From Carettochelys insculpta (lineage: Eukaryota > Chordata > Testudines > Carettochelyidae): a DNA stretch of 64,000 nucleotides. The stretch spans positions 265,771,798-265,835,797 of the forward strand of contig NC_134138.1 in the NCBI RefSeq assembly GCF_033958435.1, in the 5' to 3' direction. The notes under the pieces were generated by a model that saw nothing but the letters and a program-made list of their open reading frames with translations, was not told the DNA's origin and made no database searches. Below, one piece after another: positions 22,761 through 34,219 of the stretch; within the stretch, counting starts at the first letter, position 1, and each line of letters opens with the position of its first letter. A program made the position numbers and the translations under genes.

Positions 22761-24254
22761 AATACAACCCCGATGCCATTTTAGAACAACATTTATAACT
22801 CAACATATTAAATCATCTTTTACCTAACACTATGCTAAATTTTTTTCTGTTAACCGAAAAAAAAATTTTTTTGTAGTGATCCATTTTGGCCAAAATAAGA
22901 GGTAACCTGAACCTTTGTTAAATGATAAAGATCTTGCAGAATTCAGCTCTCTCACACATTCACATAAGCACTCTCTCATTTTGGCTCTCTCTTTCACTTT
23001 GTTCTGGTCTCAAGGTCAGGTTCAAGTGCTGCAGTGCAGAAGGAAAAAAGGTGTTTTCCTATTTCTCCATCAGACTGAAACAGGCACTCTAGCCAATCAG
23101 AGTTTTTGAGTGCTTTTCCAAACCTTTTGAGATTCACATATTGCTAATCTTGATCATCTTACTTAAAATTTCTCTAAAGAGCCATAAGGGGTTGCCACCA
23201 TGCAGATAATATGCAGGCTGTCTGACAGTTCAGTTGCTGCCTTGAAAAACAGTGATCTGGCTTCAAAGTCCATTGTACTGTTTGAAAATTTCATGTCATT
23301 GTGCATATATGCTCTTTCTTCTAAGTAAAAGTTTTAGAAGGCATTGGTGAAGTTGTGAGAAATCCATGCTCTGCTTACAACCATATTTTTATGCGCAGCT
23401 CAGTCTTACTGTCTTAAGCTGTTCTACTATAGCTGTAATTCAAGCTAACTTTCTTTTGTATCATCATCACAAACTACCTTTACTGCATAATACCAACATT
23501 GACTACGTAAGATCAGTTATTCCAGCCTCATCAGTCTTAATGACATCTAACTTTATCTGCATTTTCATCCATTTTCCCACAGTTGCGTTGTCACTTGCCT
23601 CCTGTCTAGGTAACTGCAATTTTTTTGCACTGTGTACAAAGAGTTTTTAATCAGTGTCCAAGCTTATCTACAATACTTCAGAATCTATCTGCGTTATTTG
23701 TGCATTTTCTCAAAGACGGAATTAAAAATCTACCCACTAGTTTTTACCTACTTACAGCCTCACTCTCTCTCTATTCTCTCTAATGCACTTACTTCCTATG
23801 GTAAGCTAGAAGTTTTCTTTGTCTGCCTCTCTCTCAGCTACGTTGATTGTGCCTATCTGAAACAACCCCTTTTCCAGCCCTGAATTGGTGTCAGTGATTT
23901 CAAACATTACAGACAAAAATTTGTTTTCTTTGTTGCATTTGTTGTCCACCTTCACTTTTCTCATGTCTACTTTCTTTTTCTTTTCATGTAGCATCTTTAT
24001 ATTGAATTTTTTGAATAGGTCTGCATTTTAACTGATAAAATGGTTTGTGAAACTGGTAAAGTAGATGCTATACAAAAATAAATTGAGTTTATAGATTGTA
24101 TATTTATCTATTATATTTAGAGTGACTTATGGAAAGTAAAGAATAGGGTTTTGTGTTTTCTCACATTCAGTATGATCAAATTAAATGCTATGTGCATTGA
24201 ATGAGCATTGTAATCTTGAAACAGAGTCAACTATTATGCATGAAAATCAGGTGT
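22761..24254. other. KMT2C intron, AT-rich
   Basis: No gene, RNA or repeat was recognised. It ends at the left terminus of DIRS copy 2. Confidence 0.4.
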
Positions 24255-24435
24255 TTCTTCATCGAGTGTCCCCGTGGGTGCTCCACAATAGGTGTCGGGC
24301 TTGCCCGGTGCCGCAGATCAGAAATCTTCCAGCAGTTTCTCATGGATCGCGCGTGCGCCGGCCCCCTGCGTGCCCCTGGCCGCGTGCGCGATCCGGTCCC
24401 CACCAGTTCCTTCTCGACCGCCATCAGCTGCAGAC
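24255..24435 (+). repeat. Left inverted terminal repeat of DIRS copy 2
   Basis: Begins TTCTTCATCGAGTGTCCCCG and follows the copy 1 terminus, with a small deletion around 24356-24370. Its partner on the right is missing because of the truncation. Confidence 0.88.
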
Positions 24436-24511
24436 GGAATCCGGTCAGGCTACGGCCAGAGTCAGATTAGACAGTGTTTCTACGTGTAAATTGTTGGTTT
24501 TTTCCAGTTTA

Positions 24512-24520
<9 letters not shown>

Positions 24521-24542
<22 letters not shown>

Positions 24543-24545
24543 TAA
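24521..24545. repeat. (TA)n microsatellite within DIRS copy 2
   Basis: About 12 TA units follow an A-run. Copy 1 has only a TATAATAAAA remnant at the same position (about 4580), so the array expanded after the copies separated, or contracted in copy 1. Confidence 0.9.
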
Positions 24546-24689
24546 TAAAAGAGAGAGAGGAGCGGAGAAGAAGAGTGGATGTGAAGGCCAGTAGGCTGCC
24601 TGCTGCCCTGCAGGCCGGTGTCCGCGATTCGGGTAAACAGGCACGGATTAAGTGCTAAGTACCCTATTAACAGTAAGAGACTCACTGCG

Positions 24690-26758
24690 ATGGCCTCTTG
24701 AGGTTTTAAAAAGTGTGAGTCTTGCCGCGAAGCTATGCCGGCCTCCGATGGGCATAATGAATGTATCCGATGCCTGGGGGAATCACACGTTACCCAGAAG
24801 TGTTCCCACTGTGCTAAGGTCACAGCCAGGGCCAGGAAAGACAGAGAAATGAGTCTTAAAATGCTGTTGTTTGACAAGGCCCTCCATCCAGACTTCCCGG
24901 AGAGGCCTCAACCAGAAGGGCCCTCTGGGTTCCACAAGAGGAAGGCAGCTTCCTTGACTCCCTCGGTGCAGAAACGGAGGAAGCTCTCCCCAGCTCGATC
25001 CTTGCCGGCGGTTTCAGCGAGCAGGACGGGCGGAGCGCACAGCCCCCAGCAGCATACTCAGGCAAGCGGCAGCACACGTGGCAGAGTCTGAGCCTCCGAT
25101 TACAAAACAGCCGGCACGCACGGCGCCCAGAGCATCAGCCAGGCAAGCGCCCGAACAGGCGGCACCGACCCCCGCGGCACCAAGGGTGCAGGACCAACAG
25201 GCACGGAGCCTGCAGGCACCGGAGGACATTACCTGCGTGGCACTGCAGCTGAGCGGGCCGAGCGCGGCGCCGACAGCGAGGCCGAGATCCCCGGCACGGG
25301 AGGGGAAAGGCAAGAACAAAAACCCGGCACTGCAGCCCTTCTCCGGACAGGGCTGCGCTGCTACTGACAACAGGCCCTCCCCCTGTGCTACACACGCCGC
25401 CCAGAAGGCCTGGGTCTCCAGGGGCCTATCCAGAATCTCCTTCTCCGTTCCTCCAACCACAAACCAGTTTCACCGCTATCTCGCTCTCCCAGACATCGGG
25501 GATACACACCCCGAGAGTGGTCCAGGTCTCCATCCCTGGACCCGTGCCCGTGCTGCCATGGTCGTTCTTATCATGCTGGACACAGACACCCCAGGCCTAC
25601 GCCCAGGGGCAGGTCCCCCCCAGCCGTCCAATATCCCCGTGGACACTCTGGATCGGGGATAGAAACACAGTTAGCTCAAGGGGAGTTAATTTTAGAACCC
25701 CGAGACTTTCCTTCACAAGCCTCCAGCGAGCAGGTGTATCGTCGGCCACAGGATCCTGAGAGTTCAAGGGAGGTTCATCCTAGTGGTTCCTCCTCATCCT
25801 CCCCAGGTGAGGCCATGGCCCCCAGGGATGTCACTCCCCAGGATGACCTCAAACAGTTCCAGGAGCTGTTTAAAAGGGTGGCTTTCACGCAAGGCATTCA
25901 AACGGCAGAAGTGCAGGAGAAACATCACAAACTCCTGAAAAATTTGAGACCCCCGGCTTCATCCAAAATTGCTATCCTGCTGGACGAAGCCATTATGGAG
26001 TCAGCCACTACCACATGGCAGACTCCGGCCTCCGTTCCGCCAATGAACAAGAGAGCGGATAAGAAGTACTTCGTCCCGGCAAAGGGCATGGAGTTCCTCT
26101 TCAGTCACCCACAACCAAATTCTTTGGTGGTCGAGTCGTCCCAGCAGAGGTCAAAGACTTCTCAGTACAAATCGGGGGATCAGACAAAGATGCCAAGAAG
26201 GTAGAGCTGTTTGTCAGGAAGGTATATTCCTCTTCCACCCTGCTACTGAGAGTGGCAAATTATGCGGCACACCTAGCGAACCATAATTTTGATAATTACT
26301 CCAGGCTTACTTCTCTCAAGGATTCGCTTCCGGAAGATAAGAAGCCAGTGTTAAAGGCAATTGTGCAAGAGGGCTATGCAGCTTCGAGGACGGGAGTCCA
26401 GATCGCCCTGGATGTGGCAGATACGGCAGCACGCTCAACGGCTACAGCAGTGGTCATGCGTAGAGAATCTTGGCTCCAGACATCGGGTATCCCGAGGAAC
26501 CTACAGGCGAAGATCATGGATCTTCCCTTTGACACGGAAAAGTTGTTTGCAGACTCAACCGACTCGGTCCTCCACTCCAGTAAGGACTCGAAAGCTACAC
26601 TTAGAACCCTGGGTATTTATACTCTTCCATATAGGAAGAAAAAATATTACCCTCAGCAAAGACGCTACGCGTACCAACCACAGCGTATGCACTATCAACG
26701 GGGCTACGACCAAGGGCGACATCAACAACAGCAACAGTACAGAACTCCCAGGTGACGT
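24690..26758 (+). pseudogene. DIRS gag (copy 2), broken
   Basis: The ATG at 24690 is followed by a TGA at 24699-24701, where copy 1 reads TCA. Downstream the frame is the same gag, with paired cysteines, the basic/serine-rich middle and the conserved core (FQELFKRVA, LLDEAIMES). The frame change near 25077 is at exactly the same place as in copy 1. A lost G near 26185 shifts the frame again. At the position of copy 1's TAA (5860) this copy reads CAA, which shows the ancestral frame there. No intact product is encoded. Confidence 0.85.
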
Positions 26759-27705
26759 TCTCAAAAAAGCCATACGCCCTCGGGACGGGCCCAAAGGCAA
26801 CAAGTTTGACGGGCGTGTCGAGGGCTGCACTATCACTACCATCGCGCAATGCCACTCTCACCTCATGTTCCATCATCGCCTCAGACTTTTTCACTCCCAG
26901 TGGCAAAAGATCACCATAGACAAATGGGTGCTGGAGATCATAGCCACAGGTTACGCGATCCCCTTCCAGTCGCTCCCACCGACGAAGCCTCCTTCCAGGC
27001 CTCACCTCCGGGACGCTACACACGAGGTGGGGCTCAAGCAGGAGGTGGACCACCTTATGTTCATAGGGGTGGTGGAAAGAGTGCCGGAACAAATCCGGGG
27101 AAAGGGTTTTATTCATGCTACTTCCTCACAGAGAAGAAAACAGGAGGCTGGAGGCCCATCTTAGATCTTCGTGGCCTCAACCGCTACTTACGCAAGCAAC
27201 GTTTTCGGATGATTACAGTCTCCTCCATACTCACGGCACTGGACGATGGAGGTTGGTTTGCAGCCCTCGACTTACAAGATGCTTACTTTCCTAAACGATC
27301 CACCCAGCACACAGGTGCTTCCTCCGCTTCATGGTCGGCAAGGAACACTTCCAGTACAGGGTTCTTCCGTTCGGCCTCTCCTCGGCCCCCAGAGTCTTTA
27401 CCAAAACCCTGGCAGTGGTGTCAGCCTACCTGCACAGACAGGGGGTGTTTATATTCCCATACCTGGACGACTGCCTACTGAAAGGGGCCTCGAAGGCAGA
27501 GGTCCTACGCATGATCCGCGTCACAGCGGACGCGTTCTCTTCGCTGGGCCTAGTCATCAACCTCGCGAAGTCAAAGACCGACCCCACACAAGACATAGAG
27601 TTCATAGGGGCACGCATAAACTCTATCACAGCAAGGGTGTACCTACCCGACGCCCGCTTCCACGCCATCAGTTCGCTGGTGCAAGTCATCACATACAGCC
27701 CCACG
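26759..27705 (+). pseudogene. DIRS pol (copy 2): partial reverse transcriptase
   Basis: The pol frame overlaps the end of gag and is open through CHSHLMFHHRLRLFHSQW, where copy 1 has a stop just before. A T lost near 27110 breaks it. Motif A (LDLQDAYF), motif B (LPFGLSSAP) and motif C (FPYLDDCL) are present. The frame change just after motif A (about 27295) is the same as in copy 1. Sequence ends after about 950 bp of pol because the element is truncated. Confidence 0.88.
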
Positions 27706-28513
27706 GTTGGTTTTTTGCAATTCTAAAACAATTAAGGCTTCATTCAGAAAAGCATTTGAGCTCCTTACTTTACTAGGACATATGCACGTGTGTAAGGGCT
27801 ATTCCTGAGCACAGAAGGTCCTGAATCAGAGCCTTAGTGAGTACCCACACCTTTGCGTATAACGATAAATTTTACACACTTGGTTTGCCTAGTTTGCAAT
27901 TAATTAATCTGTTACATTCACAGTTTTAAATGAGCGATGGTAAAAATTAACAGGGGCTGTATCGGGATAATTACCCACAAAATTCTGAAGCTATACTAAC
28001 CAAATATAAGGTACTGTCTAAGACAATATGTAAAGAAAAATACTTGTGGCAACTAAAAATACTGTGCAGCTCTCATAAAATAGCAAAAGAGTAGGAGAAA
28101 ATGTAACACTTAAACCTCTGAGAGTCTGATTCCTCAATCTGTATTGACAGGAAGAAGCCTTAAGTCTCAGGGGAAAAGGAAAGGCAATCTGTTTATTTGG
28201 GAAGATTTCTTTTTTAAAGATTGAAATGTATGTAATTTTGGTGTGAAAAGAGTAGCTGCAGATCTCGGGGAAAAAAAGAGAGCACATGCATTCATTAGGA
28301 AAGATAAGTACATTTGAAAAGATTAAAAACTTTTAAAAATATTAGTTTTCTCTGTTTCATTATATTGTATATCATCCTTGAAGGTAACTAGACTTATATT
28401 TTGAAAATACGTATCTCTTTTATTTCCAACCGTATACAAAAGTCTGGTTTTAGAAAGAAAATCCAGGATACTTTATTTTTTCACTAAATAATTGGAAAAC
28501 TTTTGAATTCTAG
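27706..28513. other. KMT2C intron 3' end
   Basis: AT-rich sequence without recognised features, closing with the acceptor TTTTGAATTCTAG. The polypyrimidine tract is weak just before the AG, with T-runs further upstream near 28473. Confidence 0.5.
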
Positions 28514-28685
28514 CAAAGGAAGAAGCAAATTGTGCAGTGTGCGACAGCCCTGGAGACCTCCTAGATCAACTTTTTTGTACGACCTGTGGGCAGCATTACC
28601 ATGGGATGTGCCTGGATATACAAGTCACACCTTTAAAACGAGCAGGTTGGCAGTGTCCCGACTGCAAAGTGTGCCAGAACTGCAA
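28514..28685 (+). CDS. KMT2C: KMT2C exon: second PHD finger
   Basis: Reads SKEEANCAVCDSPGDLLDQL and continues FCTTCGQHYHGMCLDI to GWQCPDCKVCQNCK. It has the full C4HC3 ligand set: CAVC, CTTC, H, C and CPDC, followed by the start of the next finger (CQNC). The first codon is completed by the T that ends the previous exon, and the exon ends in phase 2 at AA|G with donor GTAAGTG. The PHD fingers of KMT2C help place the complex on chromatin. Comparison from memory with human KMT2C shows only a few conservative changes, and DLLDQ with CLDI separates it from KMT2D. Confidence 0.95.
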
Positions 28686-29150
28686 GTAAGTGAACATGGG
28701 GCATGGTTTTACATATGCTGAGATTTTAATAACAAAACATTGCTAATAAAACTGTTCATTTTTAACTGTTTGTTCTAAAAATAAATATTGTATTGCCAAA
28801 GTAAGTCTGCTTGGCTCAGTCCTAATTTAAAATACTAATGAAATCCCAAAGCTTCTGAATCTTCGTCAAAAAAGAGCTGAGATGGGCCTTCTATGTGTTA
28901 GGTACCTTGTCACTGTCTGAAAGTGTTCTTTGTGCAAGACTGATCCTTCAATTTCAGAATAATTTGTAGAAGGAGTGAGCTGATGAGTCATTGCTAAAAT
29001 GAATTTGTGGCTTGCTTTAGGAACTTGAAGGTGATGACAAGTCAAGAGCAAACGGTGATAAAACAGCCATCTGAAACAATGAAATAGTCTTTTTATGGGG
29101 GTTCACAATGAGCCTGGAATATGCCTGTAAAATTATTATCATAAGATTTA

Positions 29151-29751
29151 ATGGCCACATCTACATGGCCCATTAGCACAGCGCTGCTGCCGGCAACCCT
29201 ATGCTAATGACAGTTCAAGAAATTGCAAATGGAGGATCATTTGCAAACTCATGAAGCTAATTAGCATAGCAGTGCAAGATTTTGCTGTTGGCAGGGGGGT
29301 GCTGGCAGTACAGAGGCCGTGTGGATATGCCTCTGCCGTCTAAGTCCCCCTGTGTTGCCAGTCCCTTATGCCACATGGCCTCTGTACTGCTGGCATCCTT
29401 CTTCCCAAAACAAAATGGGAAGAAAAGGCTTTCAAAATCAGGGGTCCTTTTGAAAGGCCCCAGGCTACACAGGTGGCATGCGTTTTGAAAGTGGCACTTT
29501 CGAATCGTGCGTGGCTGCTATTATTTTAATGAGGCACTGCATATTCATGGCAGTGCTTCAGCATCTTATGAAATCCCTCATTAAGAGGGGGCTAGTGTAG
29601 ACATGGCTGCAGTGAGGTTTACTTACTTTGAAATAAGCCAACCACTGTAGAGAAATTATTTCAAAATAGCAGTTGTTGTATAGATGCCAGGAAAGTTATT
29701 GCAAAATAAGGGCTGTTATTTTGAAATAACTGCTGTGTAGACATACCCTAA
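29151..29751. mobile_element. MITE with TGTCTACA-type end
   Basis: The right end reads GCTGTGTAGACATACCCTAA, the reverse complement of the AGGGTATGTCTACAC terminus seen at 56852. The left end, GGCCACATCTACATGGC, is a weaker version. The interior has TTTTGAAAG and TTATTTTGAAATAA repeats and no transposase. Borders are approximate. Confidence 0.6.
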
Positions 29752-29755
29752 GATA

Positions 29756-30077
29756 GGGGTGAGCAAACTTTTTACGTCAGACCCAACTTTTCATTCCTGC
29801 AATTGGCAGGACACTCCACCACCACCACCTGGCTAATGTAATCCAAAACAATGGAAATTTAGGTTATGTTTAATATAAACATATATTTTAAAAAATGGGC
29901 ACATGTAAGAAAATAAGTATGTAGAATGTAAAGTATTATTAGTCGGTATATAAATGTGAATACACATCTATAAAAACAGTAACATTTCAACATTTTAAAG
30001 AGATGGATCGACCTAACACATAGGCAATCATCTTGAAATTTCATACACGTACACACTGAGCTTTGCTCACTCCTGCG
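29756..30077. mobile_element. hAT-type MITE with 8-bp target duplication
   Basis: Ends are GGGGTGAGCAAAC (left) and, in reverse complement, CGCAGGAGTGAGCAAAG (right). Flanking octamers CTAAGATA (29748-29755) and CTAAGAGA (30078-30085) differ by one base, fitting the 8-bp duplication of hAT elements. The interior is AT-rich without coding capacity. It landed at the tip of the preceding MITE. Confidence 0.8.
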
Positions 30078-30675
30078 CTAAGAGAACTAGATTTGGAATC
30101 TTCTTCCTTAATTATTTTTACACATTTTCATATATATAGTTCTAGCATTATAGGCTTATTGACAGACTGAATAGGCCAACCTTTTCTTTTTTGAAAAAAA
30201 TATCACTGAATGGTGTATTTTGAGAAGGAGGAAGAATTACATAGGCTTTCCAGGCACACAAACAAGGTGGAATGTTTCAAATGTGGAGCTGATTCCCCTG
30301 GATGGAATTATCTCTAAAGATGTTAATTTTGAACTAAATTTTCCTTAAGCTTTCAAATATAGTGCCAAAAATTATGTCTCAGATGCATGTATAGCCATCT
30401 AAATAAAAAATGCTGATTTCCAGAATTCATTGGAGTGTTCAGTGTTTGGCAGTTTTGAATAAAGACAACTTTTAGTTTCTTTATTGTAGATTTAAGTGCC
30501 TGCCTTTAGACAGCTATTATTTGAAACTTGGATGCAAAAGGAGTTCTGTGCCCAACTATCCTGGTTTTGCTCATAGAATACTTTCTAAGAAGTGGATTTT
30601 TTTGTTTTGTTTTTTCAGTCTGATTGGTTTTAAATGGCCTTTGTTTTTAAATGTCGTCATTGACATATTTCTTAG

Positions 30676-30790
30676 GCATTCTGGGGAAGATAACAAGATG
30701 CTGGTGTGCGATACATGTGACAAAGGGTACCATACTTTTTGTCTGCAACCGGTTATGGACTCTGTACCTACAAATGGCTGGAAATGCAAA
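30676..30790 (+). CDS. KMT2C: KMT2C exon: third PHD finger
   Basis: Begins with the G completing a lysine codon, then HSGEDNKMLVCDTCDKGYH and FCLQPVMDSVPTNGWKCK. With the CKVCQNC of the previous exon it forms the next C4HC3 finger (CDTC, H, C, then CKNC across the next junction). The acceptor is TTTCTTAG and the donor GTAAGT; the exon ends in phase 0 (115 bp). The segment is close to the vertebrate KMT2C consensus, with small changes such as HSGEDN in the loop. Confidence 0.95.
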
Positions 30791-31724
30791 GTAAGTTGAA
30801 CAAATTTTAAGAACTTTTTGATTGCATGTGTGGCCAAACTTTGATATCGTTGCTCATGTGAAGTATGACCTTATTCCATATTTATTGCTTTTCAGATCAG
30901 AGTGATTATTTGTGGACTAAGGTGGTTTTTTGAAGTTAGTAAAACTGACAAAATTCAAGCCCTAAATAGACGGGGAAGAAAGTATTTGTTTGTTTTTAAA
31001 TCCGTATAGATGTGCAAATGAGTGTAACGTTAAGACAACACTCTAGCCTCTTTAATCCTTGAGAATTTCATACATGTGATACTGGATATCATAAATTATT
31101 TTTTAGATATTTTCTAGTGACTGTAAATATGGGAGTCTAACTAAAAATGTGGTTTTTAGGTTTGCTTGAAACTCCATTTCACAGAGACATCTCGCATAAT
31201 CTTTTTAATTTTTTACTCCAGTATTGCATGATTTATTTTATTCATCTTTTGAGTGAAGAATGTGTTGCCTCTAAGCCAGAAGCTTACACTACTGTAAAGA
31301 ATTGTTGCCAGCCAGTCAGCTTGCTGGAAGCCTAGAGCTTATTTACTTGTTTGTTTTTTTTTTAAAAAAAGGGAGGGGGGGCAGCTAGAGAAAAAACAGC
31401 ATATTGATAAAAATATGTTGCATCTTTAAAATTAAACTTCTGTAGATAAGATGTTCCCAATGTATGCAAAATCTGAATAAGAAATCTTTAACCATATTTA
31501 GTTTTTTTATGACCTAGTGTTTGAACAGCATTTTGAATACAAGTTTTATTATCACATGTGTAAGGCAAGTACTGTAGACAGTGTCTGTGTGTTTACTTCT
31601 ATTTTACAGTTTAGAAGATTGAGGTGCAAACCTGAAGGAAGTTGCCCAGGTCCACAAACAGTGCAGATCTGAGATTAGAACTCCAGAGATTTTGATTTCC
31701 CATCTTATATCTGTTCCTTTAGAT
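30791..31724. other. KMT2C intron 5' part
   Basis: AT-rich sequence without recognised gene, RNA or repeat, up to the hAT MITE. Confidence 0.45.
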
Positions 31725-31906
31725 CAGGCGTGTCCAGCTGGCGGGCCGCATGCGGCCCTGGACAGCTAGTAATGTGGCCCCACAAGATCGTAAACTTTTA
31801 ACATTATTATGTGATTTATATACATTAACTATATTTTGTATGCGGCCCAAGACAATTCCTCTTCACTCAATGCGGCCCAGGCACTCCAAAAGGTTGGACA
31901 CCCATG
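31725..31906. mobile_element. 182-bp hAT MITE with perfect 8-bp target duplication
   Basis: Starts CAGGCGTGTCCAGC and ends GGTTGGACACCCATG, whose reverse complement is CATGGGTGTCCAACC, so the tips are imperfect inverted repeats. Both sides carry CTTTAGAT (31717-31724 and 31907-31914), a perfect octamer duplication typical of hAT transposition. The interior has several CGGCCC words. A second copy lies at 43549. Confidence 0.93.
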
Positions 31907-32129
31907 CTTTAGATTATGCTGACAAACAGAATGTGGCTGTTCCGTGTTGGTTCAGTGAGCAACAGACACATCATTGCACTAATATCAATCATGTTTGTTC
32001 TTCAAGTACTGTCCCCCTGGGTGCTCCTCTCTGGGTGTTGGTGCATCCTTGCACTGGTGGTTGAAGATTCTTCTATAACCATGGTTTTCCACACCATGCG
32101 TGTGCAGTAGCTCCTCCTGCATCAAGTGC

Positions 32130-34180
32130 TTGGATGAGGGTCACTAAACCCAGTCCTGCATCACTGGGTCAGCCTCATGGTGAGGACCAGGAGAGTCCAA
32201 GCCAACAGGCTCAAGACTTATCTGTACAAAAAGTCCCTCCAGCCTCTGGCCCTGAAGCAGCCCTCCGCCGAGAAACTGTCATGGGAGACAAAGGGTACAG
32301 ACTCTGTGTGCCCTTCTACCTTGGTCAGCATTCCATCCGCAAAGGCAGGCCCTTCTCCAGCATGTTCCTAGCCTCCAGTGCCATCCTCATGGGCCATGCC
32401 AGTTGAAAAAACTGCTGTGATATCCCTGGTACTGTCACAGCCAGCTGAAGAGGGTGCGCTCGGAGCTAAGTGCCAACATTTGGTGCCTCTACCCCGAGCA
32501 TTTGAGGGCCTCAAAAAGCGAGACCCTGCCCTTGGTGCCATGCCTGGAGCGCAAGCAGCACTGTTCCAAGTCTTTGTGCTGCTCGCATGAGGCACTGGAC
32601 TCAACACCATGCAAGTCCAGGGCCACAGTTCTACCCCACTTTCATGCAGCACCCAGGTTGCTGAAGCCCCAGCACTGGAGCGCAACACATCATCTAAACA
32701 GCGCCGTGAAGACTCTCCACCAACAACGCATATGGCACCATCCCCAGGACCTCCTTGCTTGCTATACCATGTATACCCAGGGCTGCCCACATCCCCATGT
32801 TCATGTAGATGCTCAGGGTTCTCACACAGCTTGGGAGCCAAACTGCCTACCCCGGGAGGTGGTGGTTCCAATCACAGGTGTGTCCTCTCATCACAGTACT
32901 CCAGCCCCATGCACTCCAACTGGGAAGACATACCTCCTACCATGGCTGACCAACAGCCACCCCCACCCTGTTTTGCACACCACAAGAACCAGTTTCTCAA
33001 TGGTCACCTTGGCAGGTGCAGTTGCCCGACTCCCATGCTCTGCTGGCAGTGTCCATGTTTTCCAGGGACTACCCCATGTCACCACAGCCCACCACATCAG
33101 CAAGGTATCAACCATCACAGCACCCTGGGGCTGAGGATGCTTTTTCAGAGGGTGAGAATAGATCCCCGCTGCACCACTCCTTGTATTCACGAGGGAACAG
33201 TCCTTTTGATTTCACCTCCCTCTACAGATGACTCACCAGCTTTCCAGGAGCTGTTTCGGTGGGTGGCTCAGGCCCAGGAATGGGAACTGCAGGAGGTGCT
33301 AATTAAAAAATAGAGACATCTCTGCACCCTGCAGCCTCCCTGTTCCTCAAAAATTGCGATGCCCATGGATGAGGCCATTATGGACCCTACCAACATCATC
33401 TGGCAGATGCCAGCATCCATTCCTGCCACTAACAAGAGGGCTGATAACTGATACTTTGCTGCTTCTAAGGATACAGTTTCTGTTTACCCCTCCTTAGCCA
33501 GATTTGTTAGTGGTGGATCCTCCCTGCAATAAAACCAAATCCTTTCAGTCCACTCTTCAGGACAGAATGAGTAAGAAGTGGGATGACATGGGACACAACC
33601 TTTATTCCTCTGGAACAGTGTTTCTGAAGGCGGGAAACTACGTGGCCATGCTCGCCAGCTATGACCACCTAAACTACTCCAGACTGCGGAAGTTGGTTCC
33701 TACCTTGCCCAAACAGCAGTGCCCATCCCTCATGAATGTAATCCACAAAGGGCACGTGATCTCCTGCACAGCATTCAGTCTGTGATGAATGTGGTGGACA
33801 TGACAGCTAGGGTCACAGCTTCCACCATAGTCATGAGGCACTCATCATGGCTCCAGCCCTTGGGGGTCCCCAGGGATCTGCAGTAGAAGGTGGAGGACCT
33901 TCCCTTCGACAAAATTCATCTGTTAGCAGAGGAGATGGACGAGGTCCTTTACTCTGTGAAGGATTCTTGCACCACTCTGCGTATGCTGAGGATGTACACC
34001 CCCCATTCAAGCAGGCCCAGTACTGTCCTTATCGGAGACCACGGGAGAAATTTCAACCGCAACTGCAACTCTTCGAACCTTGTCAATGGCACAGATCCCA
34101 GCAGCAAAGACCTCATTGGAAATCACACCAACAGCCCACGGCATCCCACCCTCAACATCCTAAGCAGCAGTTCTGAGGGC
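32130..34180 (+). pseudogene. DIRS gag (copy 3), heavily decayed
   Basis: The conserved gag core is recognisable across several frames: PAFQELFRWVAQAQ near 33236, MDEAIMDPTNIIWQMPAS near 33364, LKAGNYVAMLASYDHLNYSR near 33630 and LPFDKIHLLAEEMDEVL near 33899. These match the same blocks in copies 1 and 2 (FQELFKRVA, LLDEAIMES, NYAAHLA, DLPFD). Stops occur between nearly all blocks, so this is only a fossil. The N-terminal cysteine-rich part is not clearly preserved. Confidence 0.8.
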
Positions 34181-34219
34181 GTGGCTGGGAGCCTGAGAGA
34201 TCTTTCTGCTCCAGCCATT

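Larger units (their letters stand above)
24255..27705 (+). mobile_element. DIRS retrotransposon, copy 2 (3'-truncated)
   Basis: Same subfamily as copy 1: the left terminus, gag and the first part of pol align almost base for base. Similarity stops abruptly after ACATACAGCCCCACGG at about 27705, equivalent to about 7853 in copy 1. RNase H, recombinase, internal complementary region and right inverted repeat are all missing. The left flank (TGAAAATCAGGTG) is unrelated to that of copy 1, so this is a separate insertion and not a local duplication. Small internal deletions relative to copy 1 lie near 25300 and 25455-25490. It sits in the KMT2C intron between exons 18970-19132 and 28514-28685, sense to the gene. 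Confidence 0.92.
28686..30675. other. KMT2C intron with two MITEs
   Basis: Apart from the two DNA-element remains listed separately (29151-29751 and 29756-30077) I see no other feature. The last part is T-rich and ends in the acceptor ATATTTCTTAG. Confidence 0.5.

Noticed and set aside
28514..30790. KMT2D instead of KMT2C
   Set aside because: Words such as CDSPGDLLDQ, CLDI and LQPVMDSVPTNGWKCK fit KMT2C. KMT2D differs at these places.
32454..33313. Open frames of more than 200 codons near the start of DIRS copy 3
   Set aside because: They are histidine- and proline-rich by composition and overlap each other in two frames. Only the decayed gag blocks downstream are recognisable.
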